NCBI GenBank assembly: GCA_003023725.1 | Contig: PXYT01000009.1 | Location: forward strand, 1-64,000 | Reading direction: 5' to 3' | Origin: Sulfobacillus benefaciens | GTDB lineage: Bacteria > Bacillota > Sulfobacillia > Sulfobacillales > Sulfobacillaceae | DNA length: 64,000 bases | Shown here: in pieces, positions 39,276 to 48,788 of the stretch | How positions within the stretch are numbered: the stretch's first letter is position 1 | How the letters are laid out: every line of letters begins with the position of its first letter | The notes under the pieces: model-generated | Told to the model about the DNA's origin: nothing | What the model saw: the letters and a program-made list of their open reading frames with translations, nothing else | The model's database searches: none | Program-made: the position numbers and the translations under genes

Positions 39276-40020
39276 ATTGAAGAGCGCACGCGACAAGGAG
39301 AAAATGCGAAGGGCCGGTCTCATCGTTGCCGAAGTGCTGCAAGTTCTCAAAAAAGCCGTGAAACCCGGTATGATGACCAAAGAACTGGACCATATTGCCG
39401 ATTACGAGATACGGAGCCGTGGGGCTGTTCCGGTCTTCAAGGGCTACCATGGATACCCTGCCAGTGTTTGTGTTTCGGTGAATCATGAAGTCGTTCACGG
39501 TATACCGGGGCCCCGGAGACTGAAGGAACATGACTTGGTAAGCGTGGATTTAGGGGCTGTCATCGATTCCTTTGTGGGTGACGCCGCATTGTCCTTGTTT
39601 GTGGGAGAGCCCCCGGACGAAAGGGCTGCGTTACTGCTAAAGGTTACGGAAGAGTCTTTGTATGCAGGGATCCAGGCAGCTCAAAGCGGAGGCCATCTCG
39701 GCGACATCTCGCATACGGTACAACAATATGTTGAGCGTCACGGATTTTCTGTGGTGCGGGACTATGTTGGCCATGGAATTGGGCATCAGATGCACGAGGA
39801 TCCGCAAGTCCCGAATTACGGTCTTCCGGGTCGTGGTATATTACTAAAACCCGGGCTAGCACTGGCCATTGAGCCGATGGTTAATGCGGGAGACTATGAA
39901 GTTGACGTATTAGATGACGGGTGGACCGTTGTCACGCGTGATGGGTCATTATCGGCTCATTTCGAGCATACCATCTTTATCACCGAAACAGGGCCGGAAA
40001 TATTGACTCGAATTGATTGA
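39268..40020 (+). CDS. map: Methionine aminopeptidase type I
   Basis: Removes the initiator methionine. The metal-binding residues are in the expected segments: VSVDLGAVIDSFVGDAALS (two Asp), GHGIGHQMHEDP (His), LAIEPMVN (Glu) and HFEHTIFIT (Glu). Length 250 residues. ATG at 39268 overlaps the end of adk. Confidence 0.96.
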   Translation: MIELKSARDKEKMRRAGLIVAEVLQVLKKAVKPGMMTKELDHIADYEIRSRGAVPVFKGYHGYPASVCVSVNHEVVHGIPGPRRLKEHDLVSVDLGAVIDSFVGDAALSLFVGEPPDERAALLLKVTEESLYAGIQAAQSGGHLGDISHTVQQYVERHGFSVVRDYVGHGIGHQMHEDPQVPNYGLPGRGILLKPGLALAIEPMVNAGDYEVDVLDDGWTVVTRDGSLSAHFEHTIFITETGPEILTRID

Positions 40021-40135
40021 CAAATTCCGTTATAATAGATCGGATGTATTCCACAGGTTTGTTTCTCTGTGAACAGGGAAACATAGGGGAACGACGAAGA
40101 GATTTTAGGAAGGAAGAAAGAAAGGAGGGACAGCT

Positions 40136-40354
40136 GTGGCAAAAGAAGACGCGATTGAGGTCGAGGGTACCGTGATTGAACCGTTGCCGAATGCGATGTT
40201 TCGTGTTGAATTAGCCAACGGTCACAGAGTACTCGCGCACATCTCCGGGAAAATTCGCATGCATTTTATTAAGATCCTGCCGGGAGACAAGGTTACGGTT
40301 CAGTTATCGCCTTATGACCTGACTCGCGGGCGAATTACTTATCGTTACAAGTAA
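40136..40354 (+). CDS. infA: Translation initiation factor IF-1
   Basis: A 72-residue OB-fold protein that occupies the A site during initiation; [20 protein letters not shown] and the end [12 protein letters not shown] are the family sequences. It starts at GTG after AAGGAGGG. The 115-base gap before it holds a TATAAT at 40031-40036 but no well-placed -35 box, so an internal promoter is uncertain. Confidence 0.96.
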   Translation: MAKEDAIEVEGTVIEPLPNAMFRVELANGHRVLAHISGKIRMHFIKILPGDKVTVQLSPYDLTRGRITYRYK

Positions 40355-40380
40355 TGAACAGGGGCAAAGGAGGTTAGGCA

Positions 40381-40494
40381 ATGAAGGTACGGGCGTCCGT
40401 GAAGCCCATTTGTGAGAAGTGCAAAGTGATTAAGCGTCATGGGCGGGTTCTGGTTATCTGTGAAAATCCCAAGCACAAGCAGGCCCAGGGATAA
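40381..40494 (+). CDS. rpmJ: Ribosomal protein bL36
   Basis: A 37-residue 50S protein beginning [15 protein letters not shown]. Zinc ligands C-x2-C followed by C-x4-H are retained, so it is the zinc-binding form. AAAGGAGG precedes the ATG. Confidence 0.95.
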   Translation: MKVRASVKPICEKCKVIKRHGRVLVICENPKHKQAQG

Positions 40495-40526
40495 ACATCA
40501 ACAACAAGAAGAAGGGAGCTTAAAGC

Positions 40527-40898
40527 GTGGCACGAATTGCAGGAATTGATTTACCCCGCGACAAGCGAATTGAGGCTGCACTGCCATACATTTATGGTAT
40601 AGGGTGGTCTGCGTCTCGAAAAATTTTGGCTAGGACGCAAGTTGACCCCGGTACACGAGTGCGGGATTTAACAGAAGATGAAGTGGCCCGCATTCGTGAG
40701 GTGGTCGACCGTGAATACCGAGTTGAAGGAGATCTTCGTCGAGAAGTGCAGATGAATATCAAACGGTTGATCGACATCGGCACTTATCGGGGCTTGCGTC
40801 ATCGGCGGGGTTTGCCTGTCCGGGGACAGAGAACCAAAACCAACGCACGCACCCGGAAAGGTCCGCGGCGAACGGTGGGGGCCAAACGCAAGAAGTAA
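40527..40898 (+). CDS. rpsM: Ribosomal protein uS13
   Basis: A 123-residue 30S head protein with [20 protein letters not shown] and the basic tail [19 protein letters not shown]. It starts at GTG after AAGGGAG. Confidence 0.96.
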   Translation: MARIAGIDLPRDKRIEAALPYIYGIGWSASRKILARTQVDPGTRVRDLTEDEVARIREVVDREYRVEGDLRREVQMNIKRLIDIGTYRGLRHRRGLPVRGQRTKTNARTRKGPRRTVGAKRKK

Positions 40899-40937
40899 CA
40901 CCCCAAATTCATTTCTCAGGAGGGACCGGAAGGACAA

Positions 40938-41333
40938 ATGCCAAGCAGTCGTCATAGAACCAGAACCCGTCGCCGTGACAGGCGCCATGTCGATAGGGGC
41001 ACCGCGCATATTCGGTCGACTTTTAATAACACTATCGTTACGATTACCGATACACAGGGCAATGCGCTCTCGTGGGCCTCATCTGGCCAGGCAGGATTTA
41101 AAGGCTCTCGAAAGAGCACACCTTTTGCCGCGCAAATGGCGGCCGAAACGGCTGCCAAAGCAGCCATGGAGTATGGGCTTAAGGAAGTTGAGGTCTTGGT
41201 CAAGGGACCGGGATCGGGTCGAGAAGCGGCAATTCGTGCACTTCAGGGAGCTGGGCTTGAGGTTAGTATGATCAAAGATGTTACACCTATTCCTCATAAT
41301 GGATGTCGTCCGCCGAAACGGCGACGAGTATAA
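40938..41333 (+). CDS. rpsK: Ribosomal protein uS11
   Basis: A 131-residue platform protein with [32 protein letters not shown] and the closing [19 protein letters not shown] precedes the ATG. Confidence 0.96.
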   Translation: MPSSRHRTRTRRRDRRHVDRGTAHIRSTFNNTIVTITDTQGNALSWASSGQAGFKGSRKSTPFAAQMAAETAAKAAMEYGLKEVEVLVKGPGSGREAAIRALQGAGLEVSMIKDVTPIPHNGCRPPKRRRV

Positions 41334-41357
41334 GAGAGAAAGGAAGGAGGCGGCCAA

Positions 41358-41984
41358 ATGGCACGTTACACGGGACCAGTATGCCGGTTGTGCCGGCGTG
41401 AAGGCGTTAAATTATATCTCAAAGGAGACAAGTGCTTTACTGACAAATGTCCGGTAATGCGTCGTCCTTATGCTCCGGGACAGCACGGCCAGGGACGCCG
41501 TAAACTTTCGGAGTACGGGGTGCAACTGCGGGAAAAACAAAAAGCCCGCAGGACCTATGGTATCATGGAGGGTCAGTTCTCACGGTACTTTGGGAAGGCT
41601 TCGGCAAAGAAGGGTGTCACTGGTGAGCTTTTGTTTCAACTTTTAGAGCGTCGCTTGGATAATGTGGTGTACCGTATGGGGTTTGCCTCCTCTCGTGCAG
41701 AGGCCAGACAACTAGTACGTCACAACCACTTTGCGGTCAATGGCCGTCGAGTGAATATACCGTCGTATTCGGTGAAACCCGGTGATGTCGTCGAAGTGCG
41801 CGAAGTAAGCCGTCAAAAACCACGATTCAAAGCCTTGATGGAAGCACCGCTTCGCACCATTCCGGCCTGGCTGGATGTTCAGCGGGATCAGTGGCGTGGT
41901 GCAGTGGTAAGAATGCCCAACCGTGATGAAATTGATACACCCGTCCAGGAACAGCTTATTATCGAGTGGTACTCTCGTGTATAA
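41358..41984 (+). CDS. rpsD: Ribosomal protein uS4, cysteine form
   Basis: A 208-residue 30S assembly initiator. The N-terminal part has CRLC and CFTDKC (four cysteines), the zinc-type S4. The S4 RNA-binding domain ([20 protein letters not shown]) is intact. AAAGGAAGGAGG precedes the ATG. Confidence 0.96.
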   Translation: MARYTGPVCRLCRREGVKLYLKGDKCFTDKCPVMRRPYAPGQHGQGRRKLSEYGVQLREKQKARRTYGIMEGQFSRYFGKASAKKGVTGELLFQLLERRLDNVVYRMGFASSRAEARQLVRHNHFAVNGRRVNIPSYSVKPGDVVEVREVSRQKPRFKALMEAPLRTIPAWLDVQRDQWRGAVVRMPNRDEIDTPVQEQLIIEWYSRV

Positions 41985-42018
41985 ACCATTTGTGATCTGA
42001 GAGGGGGGAGCCTGCTTT

Positions 42019-42987
42019 ATGCGAGCGGGCGCAGAAAACATGACCGAGGTTGAAAAACCGGAAATTCGACGGATTGACGATGGGACCGACCCAAAGTACG
42101 GGGCATTTACTGTCGAGCCGTTAAATAGGGGATATGGTATTACTCTGGGTAACTCTCTGCGAAGAATTCTGTTGTCGTCTTTGCCGGGCACGGCTGTAAC
42201 CTCGGTTCGGATAGACGGAGTATTGCATGAGTTTTCCGTCATTCCGGGTGTGGGTGAAGACACGGCCGACATTATTCTCAACTTGAAACGTCTGGCGTTA
42301 CGGTTATGGGCCGACGAGCCTCACATCCTCCGAATCGAGAAAGATGGTCCGGGAGAAGTTGTAGCTGGCGACATCATCGCTGATGCTGATGTCGACATCC
42401 TGGAACCGGACCAGCACATCGCCTACGTGGATGAGGGGCATTCGTTACGGATGGAACTGACCATCGAACGGGGAAGAGGATATGTGTCCGCGGAAAAGAA
42501 CAAAAGGCCTGACCAGGCTATTGGAGTCATACCTGTCGATTCAATCTTTAGCCCCGTCACCAAGGTTAATTGGCGAGTTGAGGATACCCGCGTTGGCCAC
42601 ATTACCGATTATGACCGCTTGACGATTGAAGTGTGGACGGATGGGTCTCTAAGCCCGGAGGAGGCCATATCTCGCGGGGCCAAAATCCTTTCAGATCATT
42701 TACGGTTGTTCATGGAACTCACGGACTCTGTTTCCGGAGTAGAGATTGGCGTTCAGCGGGACGAGGACTCCCGGGACCGCTTGTTAGAAATGCCGATTGA
42801 AGAGCTGGATTTATCGGTACGGTCCTTTAATTGTTTAAAACGGGCCGGGATTAACACGGTGGGGGAACTAACGAACAAGTCTGACGAAGATATGATGAAA
42901 GTCCGTAATTTGGGTAAAAAATCGTTGGAAGAGGTCAAGGAGAAATTAGTGGCGCTGGGCCTAGGGCTCAGACCGTCAGAAGAGTAA
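42019..42987 (+). CDS. rpoA: RNA polymerase alpha subunit
   Basis: A 322-residue protein that nucleates polymerase assembly and contacts activators and UP elements. The N-terminal domain has [20 protein letters not shown], and the C-terminal domain [20 protein letters not shown] with [19 protein letters not shown] at 42019 follows GAGGGGGGAG; an ATG at 42040 is an alternative. rplQ follows. Confidence 0.97.
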   Translation: MRAGAENMTEVEKPEIRRIDDGTDPKYGAFTVEPLNRGYGITLGNSLRRILLSSLPGTAVTSVRIDGVLHEFSVIPGVGEDTADIILNLKRLALRLWADEPHILRIEKDGPGEVVAGDIIADADVDILEPDQHIAYVDEGHSLRMELTIERGRGYVSAEKNKRPDQAIGVIPVDSIFSPVTKVNWRVEDTRVGHITDYDRLTIEVWTDGSLSPEEAISRGAKILSDHLRLFMELTDSVSGVEIGVQRDEDSRDRLLEMPIEELDLSVRSFNCLKRAGINTVGELTNKSDEDMMKVRNLGKKSLEEVKEKLVALGLGLRPSEE

Positions 42988-43008
42988 CTGGGATGGAGGC
43001 TGTGTTTT

Positions 43009-43353
43009 ATGCCAGGAATGCATCGAAAGCTGGGGCGCATTGGTGGTCATCGACGGGCAATGCTTCGTAATTTGGTAACCTCCACACTGCGCGAGGAAAG
43101 AATTGAGACCACCGTTACGCGGGCCAAAGAAGTGAACCGGGTCGTTGAACACATGATTACTTTGGCCAAAAAGGGTGATCTAGCTGCGCGCCGACAGGCA
43201 CTGGCCTACGTATGGGACGAAGATGTGGTGACGAAGTTATTCACGGCTATTGGACCCCGCTACCAAGACCGTACGGGGGGTTATACCCGAATTATGAGAA
43301 CAGGATTTCGCCGAGGGGATGCGGCCCCCATGGCGATATTGGAATTGGTCTGA
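43009..43353 (+). CDS. rplQ: Ribosomal protein bL17
   Basis: A 114-residue 50S protein with the family opening [20 protein letters not shown] and closing [19 protein letters not shown]. It ends the alpha operon, but the ECF transporter gene starts only five bases later. Confidence 0.96.
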   Translation: MPGMHRKLGRIGGHRRAMLRNLVTSTLREERIETTVTRAKEVNRVVEHMITLAKKGDLAARRQALAYVWDEDVVTKLFTAIGPRYQDRTGGYTRIMRTGFRRGDAAPMAILELV

Positions 43354-43358
43354 GGCCG

Positions 43359-44150
43359 ATGAATATCATATTCAACCACGTAGTGGTTCAGTATGATACG
43401 GCATCCTCTCCGGCACTCGGCCCCGTGAACATGGTCATTCACGGGGGCGAGTGTGTTTTGATCTCGGGGCCCAACGGTGGCGGAAAGACGACCTTGGCGC
43501 GCGTGTTGGCCGGGGTTCTTTTACCCGTAGCGGGTGACGTGTGCTTGAGCGACGGTCGGACTCGCCGCGAGTGGCCTGCAAACATGGTGGGATGGCTCCA
43601 ACAGGAACCCGAACATCAAATTGTCGGGGCTAATGTTGCGGAGGATGTTATGCTCAGTTCGTTGTGGCACGCGGAATCTCACCGGGAGGCCCTGCGGCGC
43701 ACCAAGGCAGCCCTTGTGAGGACACAATTGGTACGGATGGGAAGACGATCGTGGGAAAGCCTCTCAGGTGGAGAAATCCATGCCGCCGCAGTGGCGGCCA
43801 TCATAGCACAACATGCTCAAATTCTCATGGTGGACGAGCCGGAAACGATGTTAGATGCATCATCAGGGCGACGTATTGCGGACATATTGGAACAAAGCAA
43901 ACGGGACGGGACTACCCTCATAATCATTAGCCACAATTCCCGCTGGGTTGAGCTTGCCGATCGCTATTTTTGGATTGCGGAAGGATTGATCCGTGAACTG
44001 GCGCAGGCTGAAATGCAAGAATTGCTAACTGATGATTGGCAGCGTTTTTGCCAGGGGTTAACACAACTGACGGACGCGATGGAACCGATGACGAGAGAGA
44101 ATGATTTGTGTGATCCCCGCAGACTCGGACAGTACTTATGGCCATCGTAA
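43359..44150 (+). CDS. ecfA1: Energy-coupling factor transporter ATPase 1
   Basis: One of two ATPases driving a vitamin or metal uptake transporter of the ECF type. Walker A is GPNGGGKT (residues 37-44), the Q-loop follows in WLQQEPEHQIVG, the signature is LSGGE and Walker B is ILMVDEPE. The frame is open upstream inside rplQ, but ATG at 43359 begins the family sequence. No substrate-binding S component is adjacent, as is usual for the shared group II modules found after rplQ in Firmicutes. Confidence 0.9.
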   Translation: MNIIFNHVVVQYDTASSPALGPVNMVIHGGECVLISGPNGGGKTTLARVLAGVLLPVAGDVCLSDGRTRREWPANMVGWLQQEPEHQIVGANVAEDVMLSSLWHAESHREALRRTKAALVRTQLVRMGRRSWESLSGGEIHAAAVAAIIAQHAQILMVDEPETMLDASSGRRIADILEQSKRDGTTLIIISHNSRWVELADRYFWIAEGLIRELAQAEMQELLTDDWQRFCQGLTQLTDAMEPMTRENDLCDPRRLGQYLWPS

Positions 44151-44917
44151 TTGAAAATGTTGTATTGCCGTACTCCGGTCTGCGGATTCCTTCGTGGCGT
44201 GCGCCGGACCGAGGGCTGTACGGAGTGGTGGGGCCCAACGGCTCAGGAAAGAGTCAGTTTTTTTCTTTGTTGTATGGGGGGCTAAAGGTTCCCACGGGTA
44301 CGGTGTCCGTTACTGCGCGTGTTGGTTGTGTTATGCAGCATCCTGAACATCAATTAACCGAATCCTCTGTGGCAGAGGAGCTTCTCTGGGCTTTTGGAGG
44401 AACAAAACACACTGATCCCCGTTGGCGTCGACGAGTGGACCAGACTGTGGCACGGTGGCAGTTGGAACCTATTTGGAACCAGTCACCATGGACTCTGAGT
44501 ACCGGTCAAAAACGGCGGGTAGTCCTTGCTGTTTATGACCTCCTCGATCCCGAGGTTTTGCTAATGGATGAACCGACGGAGGGGCTTGACCGGTTTTGGC
44601 GTACCAATCTCAAGAACTGGTTGATTTCAGAAAAGTCGGCTCGTCTGATCTTGATAATCAGCCACGATTGGACGTGGTTGCTGTCCTTCATTGAAACCGG
44701 ATTTTGGTGTGAGAGGGTATTGGATTCGACCGCTGCCGATTTGGGACGGTTGTGGTATTGCCACAACCAGCCTGCAAGCAGTCCTCTAGAAGAACTTTGG
44801 CGTGAACTTCTCAGCCGCAATGCTCCTGTGTCATTTCGCGGATGGATTGATTCTGAGCGCGCCTTGCAACAGGTGGTGAAACTGTGGAATCAAGTGCAGC
44901 ACCGGCAAATCCCTTAG
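44138..44917 (+). CDS. ecfA2: Energy-coupling factor transporter ATPase 2
   Basis: Second ECF ATPase, 259 residues, overlapping ecfA1 by 13 bases. Walker A is GPNGSGKS, the Q-loop region is CVMQHPEHQL, the signature is LSTGQKRR and Walker B is VLLMDEPTEGLD. Sequence is more diverged than that of ecfA1, with a short N-terminal domain. It is expected to pair with EcfA1 on EcfT. Confidence 0.88.
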   Translation: MAIVIENVVLPYSGLRIPSWRAPDRGLYGVVGPNGSGKSQFFSLLYGGLKVPTGTVSVTARVGCVMQHPEHQLTESSVAEELLWAFGGTKHTDPRWRRRVDQTVARWQLEPIWNQSPWTLSTGQKRRVVLAVYDLLDPEVLLMDEPTEGLDRFWRTNLKNWLISEKSARLILIISHDWTWLLSFIETGFWCERVLDSTAADLGRLWYCHNQPASSPLEELWRELLSRNAPVSFRGWIDSERALQQVVKLWNQVQHRQIP

Positions 44918-45579
44918 TCATGCTCCAGGTGCTTTTTTTGGGACTGATTATTATCTTTATCACCAACAGGGTCTGGCTGTTCGGTGCGGAAGCTGCCGCT
45001 CTCACCGCAGTTCAATGGCGTTACCACATTCGGATGACCCGAACGGAAGCTCTTGGTCTCATAATAGGTCCGGGACTTTGGGCTCTATTGGCGTACGTCA
45101 ACCATCGCTCTGGCGACGTATCCGGTGCTTTGTGGGACGGCTTCCGATTTGGCGGAGCCCTGTGGCTCAGTATCATCATAGTGCATCTCTCGGCTCCCGC
45201 CGACATGATCCAGCAACTGGAACGAACCTTGAAAAAATGGTTGGGACCACGAACCATTATTGGTCAAATGTCATTGATAGCACTGTTGGTGATGCGCTAT
45301 ATTCCCGCATTGCGGGTTACGGCAAAACGCGTCAACACGGATGTACGAATGAGACGTCATTTGGCCGGACATGAAGGAACTTGGAAAGACACACTGCGTT
45401 TCTTGACGCCGTTGGTTATGATCAGTATATTGCGGAGCGAGCGCATTGCGGAATCGATCTGGGCACGGGGGTGGCGTCCCAATATTATTCCAGTTACGGC
45501 CGGTTGGAGTAAGCGGGACAGCGTGATCACAGCCGGAGTGTGGATAGTGTTTCTACTAACTTGGAAAGTGTTGATCTAA
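44884..45579 (+). CDS. ecfT: Energy-coupling factor transporter T component
   Basis: Membrane scaffold linking the two ATPases to exchangeable S components. The 231-residue protein has several hydrophobic segments and the ATPase-coupling motif IWARGWRP near the end; a first Ala-Arg-Gly copy is degenerate (RRHLAGHEG). GTG at 44884 overlaps ecfA2 by 34 bases. truA follows after one base, the common Firmicute order. Confidence 0.85.
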   Translation: MESSAAPANPLVMLQVLFLGLIIIFITNRVWLFGAEAAALTAVQWRYHIRMTRTEALGLIIGPGLWALLAYVNHRSGDVSGALWDGFRFGGALWLSIIIVHLSAPADMIQQLERTLKKWLGPRTIIGQMSLIALLVMRYIPALRVTAKRVNTDVRMRRHLAGHEGTWKDTLRFLTPLVMISILRSERIAESIWARGWRPNIIPVTAGWSKRDSVITAGVWIVFLLTWKVLI

Positions 45580-45580
45580 G

Positions 45581-46333
45581 ATGTACTTGCGCCTTTTGGT
45601 TTCGTATGACGGAACAGATTTCGCGGGATTTCAAAAGCAGGCGCGTCAGCGCACAGTCCAGGGCGAATTAGAACGTCACTTACAGCACTTGCTGGGTCCC
45701 GGGAAAGTTCTCGGGGCTAGCCGGACAGATGCTGGAGTCCATGCTCTGGGCCAGATCGTGGTGTGGACTGGACTCGTACCTGTACCCCAAGACAAGGTGG
45801 CTAAGGTACTCAATCGGCGTCTCCCGCCCGATATCGCGGTGCGTGAGGTGGGGTGGGTGCCTGAAACATTCCGGCCCATTCAAGATGCTCAAGCAAAATA
45901 CTATAGTTACCGTCTGTGGAGAGGCAAATCGGTACCGTGGCCAGGGACTGCACGGTACGTGACGGTTACTGAGTCGTCGTTGTCGTGGGCGATATTAACA
46001 CAGGCAGCTCGTGCCATACGAGGACGCCACGATTTTGTGGCTTTCCGATCGGAAGGTTCCTCGGCAAAAACGACGACCCGTCACGTATTTGTGAGTCGCT
46101 GGGTTATGGAGGACGAGGGCCGTATCTGGCGCTATGATATTGCTGCCGACGGCTTTTTGTACCATATGGTGCGAAGATTGGTGGGCACCATGATATTTTG
46201 TGCTCAAATGCGTGATTTGTCCTTATTGCACGAAGGGCTTCAAAATCCGCAGGGTGTCAAAATGGGATTTGTTGCTCCGGCTAAAGGGTTGCTTCTGGAA
46301 CGGATTGATTATGGCGATGCATGGCACGAGTGA
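45581..46333 (+). CDS. truA: tRNA pseudouridine(38-40) synthase
   Basis: Converts uridines 38-40 of tRNA anticodon arms to pseudouridine. The catalytic aspartate is Asp50 in GASRTDAGVHA; YDGTDFAGFQKQ opens the protein and FLYHMVRRLVGTM is the second conserved segment. Length 250 residues. It follows ecfT directly. Confidence 0.96.
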   Translation: MYLRLLVSYDGTDFAGFQKQARQRTVQGELERHLQHLLGPGKVLGASRTDAGVHALGQIVVWTGLVPVPQDKVAKVLNRRLPPDIAVREVGWVPETFRPIQDAQAKYYSYRLWRGKSVPWPGTARYVTVTESSLSWAILTQAARAIRGRHDFVAFRSEGSSAKTTTRHVFVSRWVMEDEGRIWRYDIAADGFLYHMVRRLVGTMIFCAQMRDLSLLHEGLQNPQGVKMGFVAPAKGLLLERIDYGDAWHE

Positions 46334-46344
46334 GGAGGAGACTG

Positions 46345-47256
46345 GTGTTTAGGCAGCTTATTTTAGGCGTCGGAAACAATTGGTTGGTGGCACACACCAT
46401 GCAGCAATATGGAATGCAGCTTGGAGCTAGGCGATTTGTCGCAGGCGCGAACTTGGATGATGCAATTGGGGTCGTCCGAGACCTTAACGAAAAAGGCATA
46501 GACGCAACCCTCGACCACCTGGGAGAATCCGTCACACAGTTACGCCAAGCGGAGGTAGCGCGTGACAGTTACCTAAATATGCTAGATGTCATTCATGCGC
46601 AGGGCGTGCGATCTCATGTGTCTTTAAAATTGACCATGATGGGCCTGGCGATTAATTTAGATGCGGCCCGTGACAATCTAAGACAGATTGTGGAGAGAGC
46701 ATCTGACTACAACAACTTTGTCCGGATTGACATGGAGGATTCGCGTTTTGTATCCGATACGCTGGCCTTGTTTCAAGAAACGTGGGAGCGGTATCCTGAC
46801 AGCGTCGGGGCCGTTTTACAGGCATATCTCTATCGGACTATGGACGATTTGACGAGGTTGTCCGAGACAAGGAAGAATCTTCGCATCGTCAAGGGGGCAT
46901 ACATGGAACCGGCGACCGTCGCATTTCCGTCTAAGCCCGATGTCGATGACAACTACGTTCGTCTAGTTAAATATAGTTTGTCAAAAGGAAATTTCACGGC
47001 GGTTGCAACCCATGATGAAACGATCATCGGTCAGGTCCTGCGATACGTGAAAGAACACCAGATTCCCCGAGACGCTTTTGAATTTCAAATGCTTTATGGG
47101 GTAAAACAGTCGGTGTTGGAAGAACTGGCGCTAGATGGGTACCGGACCCGCGTTTACGTGCCTTGGGGTCACGATTGGTACGCTTATTATTTACGGCGTA
47201 TTGCCGAACGTCCGGCGAACCTTCTTTTCTTTGCTCGCAATCTAATGAAACGCTAG
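46345..47256 (+). CDS. Proline dehydrogenase
   Basis: FAD enzyme that oxidises proline to pyrroline-5-carboxylate and feeds electrons to the respiratory chain. The 303-residue monofunctional form has VSLKLTMMGLAI, VRIDMEDSRF, LQAYLYRTMDDL, RIVKGAYME, FEFQMLYGV and the YVPWGHDWYAYYLRRIAERP end typical of the PRODH barrel. GTG at 46345 follows GAGGAGGAG. It lies twelve bases after truA, at the far end of the ribosomal superoperon. No P5C dehydrogenase is adjacent. Confidence 0.9.
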   Translation: MFRQLILGVGNNWLVAHTMQQYGMQLGARRFVAGANLDDAIGVVRDLNEKGIDATLDHLGESVTQLRQAEVARDSYLNMLDVIHAQGVRSHVSLKLTMMGLAINLDAARDNLRQIVERASDYNNFVRIDMEDSRFVSDTLALFQETWERYPDSVGAVLQAYLYRTMDDLTRLSETRKNLRIVKGAYMEPATVAFPSKPDVDDNYVRLVKYSLSKGNFTAVATHDETIIGQVLRYVKEHQIPRDAFEFQMLYGVKQSVLEELALDGYRTRVYVPWGHDWYAYYLRRIAERPANLLFFARNLMKR

Positions 47257-47295
47257 AACAGGGCAAGAACACCACAGCACAGAGACATCGCACAT

Positions 47296-47324
47296 TTGAC
47301 TTTTTAATTTGTTAGTACTAAGAT
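47296..47324 (+). promoter_or_regulatory. marR promoter with overlapping palindrome
   Basis: TTGACT (47296-47301) and TAAGAT (47319-47324) are 17 bases apart. The perfect palindrome TTAGTACTAA (47312-47321) overlaps the -10 box, the usual position of a MarR autoregulatory operator. Confidence 0.6.
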
Positions 47325-47373
47325 TATTTAATGTTTATAGTCAACAACATGAATTATCAAGAGGGTGAATTAG

Positions 47374-47802
47374 TTGGGTGATCGGGAACGGTATATCGAA
47401 AAACTGGACCAGATATTTTCTCGGGTCGGCCGCAGAATGCGTCAGCGAATGTCGCAGGAAACTCTTACCCTGGGTCAATATTCCTTGCTTAAACTGCTTA
47501 GTGATTGGGGATCAATGACGGTGGGAGAAGTGGCGGAGCAGCTCGATTTATCCCTGGCCAGTGCCAGTGCCATGATTGACCGATTAGTAAATCAGAGCTT
47601 GATCGATCGGTTTCGGTCGGAATCGGATCGCCGTGTTGTCTCTGTCCAATTGTCGTCTTTGGGGCGTATGCAGATTGCAGAACTGCAGAAACAGAGACGA
47701 GAATTTCTCGATCACCTCTTTTCGCGAATGACGGAGGTCGATTTGAAAACATTGTTAGAGCTCATTGAGCGCGTGGAAGAATCCAGCGAACGGGACGAGT
47801 GA
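47374..47802 (+). CDS. MarR-family transcriptional regulator
   Basis: A 142-residue winged-helix repressor. The recognition-helix region reads MTVGEVAEQLDLSLASASAM and the wing has RFRSESDRRVVSVQLSSLG. TTG at 47374 is the only start close to the GAGGGTGA site. It heads a multidrug-efflux-like group (47969-51783), which it probably represses in response to a small ligand; a palindrome in its own promoter supports autoregulation. Confidence 0.88.
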   Translation: MGDRERYIEKLDQIFSRVGRRMRQRMSQETLTLGQYSLLKLLSDWGSMTVGEVAEQLDLSLASASAMIDRLVNQSLIDRFRSESDRRVVSVQLSSLGRMQIAELQKQRREFLDHLFSRMTEVDLKTLLELIERVEESSERDE

Positions 47803-47968
47803 CGTTCTGAAAGGTGAACCGAAGCAATTTCGGTTGTCTAGACTGCCTTGATGGATCCGCGCAGGATGTCATAGTCAAAGGTTGGATTCGATCTCATCTT
47901 TGCCGTCAGCAGGGTGAGGGCCCTGGTCGCATGAAGCGGGGCTACAACGCAAAGGGAGACGATTTTTA

Positions 47969-48784
47969 ATGGCACTATTGATTGCAGGTATCATTGAAGC
48001 TTTGGTTGGCGTGGCCTTAGGACTATATCTGCTGATTGGTCAGCCATCAATCAATGGCATTTGGGGTTGGGGGCTTATTGGTATCGGCATGCTTACGGGA
48101 ATACTATCCATGTTGTTGGGGAGACAGAGCCGGTCGTCACCTGGAGAAGACCATTTGGAACCGAGTTTGGATTCATCGCGAGGAGAGCCCCAGGCGCCAG
48201 CGTACTCACTGCCGGAGCACCAGTTTGATTTGGGGGGAGTGAATGCCGTGAGCACACAACTACCGGACCGCATCGGGTATCTTCAAACACAAATCTCACG
48301 GACTCGGTGGCGTTATAAGGCAAAAGATATTCATACACGGGCCGTGGAGGTGGCAGAGATCGTGATGAAAAATCATGCTGACGGTGAGCCCCGTTCCTAT
48401 GATGAAAGGCCGCGTCAATTCCGGAGGTTACTGGAACTGTTCATTCTGTCGCAAGGTTATGAGGCATGGGCCAACGGAGTTGAACCGTCGTTCCAAGTGG
48501 AACGGTATCGCAGAATGCTAAGCAAACAGGACATTGCCGAACGCATGGTGGATCTCACCACGGAGGCGGACTTGCTATGGCAGGAGATTAACAGAGGCGG
48601 CATAATGGCCGATCTTCCGGATGATGACGCACACAGACAGGCGATAGATGTGCGGATTCGGCTCGAACACATGACCTCGGCACAGGATCGTCTCGAGGAG
48701 ATTGAAATTCTGCAGCGAGGATATGCCAGTTTGTTCGAACAATGGGAGCACGACAACCGGGATTCGGAAACAGAAGGAAGGTGA
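47969..48784 (+). CDS. Membrane-anchored protein of unknown function in the efflux operon
   Basis: A 271-residue protein with two N-terminal membrane helices (about residues 3-23 and 30-50), a Pro/Ser-rich linker and a long charged, mostly helical C-terminal domain rich in Arg and Glu. No family is recognised. It lies between the MarR gene and the first membrane fusion protein, with four bases to the next gene, so it is probably co-transcribed with the pump genes. AAAGGGAG lies fourteen bases before the ATG. Confidence 0.65.
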   Translation: MALLIAGIIEALVGVALGLYLLIGQPSINGIWGWGLIGIGMLTGILSMLLGRQSRSSPGEDHLEPSLDSSRGEPQAPAYSLPEHQFDLGGVNAVSTQLPDRIGYLQTQISRTRWRYKAKDIHTRAVEVAEIVMKNHADGEPRSYDERPRQFRRLLELFILSQGYEAWANGVEPSFQVERYRRMLSKQDIAERMVDLTTEADLLWQEINRGGIMADLPDDDAHRQAIDVRIRLEHMTSAQDRLEEIEILQRGYASLFEQWEHDNRDSETEGR

Positions 48785-48788
48785 GTCA

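Noticed and set aside
40031-40036. TATAAT before infA as a firm promoter
   Set aside because: The nearest -35-like boxes are 12 or 22 bases away, so spacing is poor.
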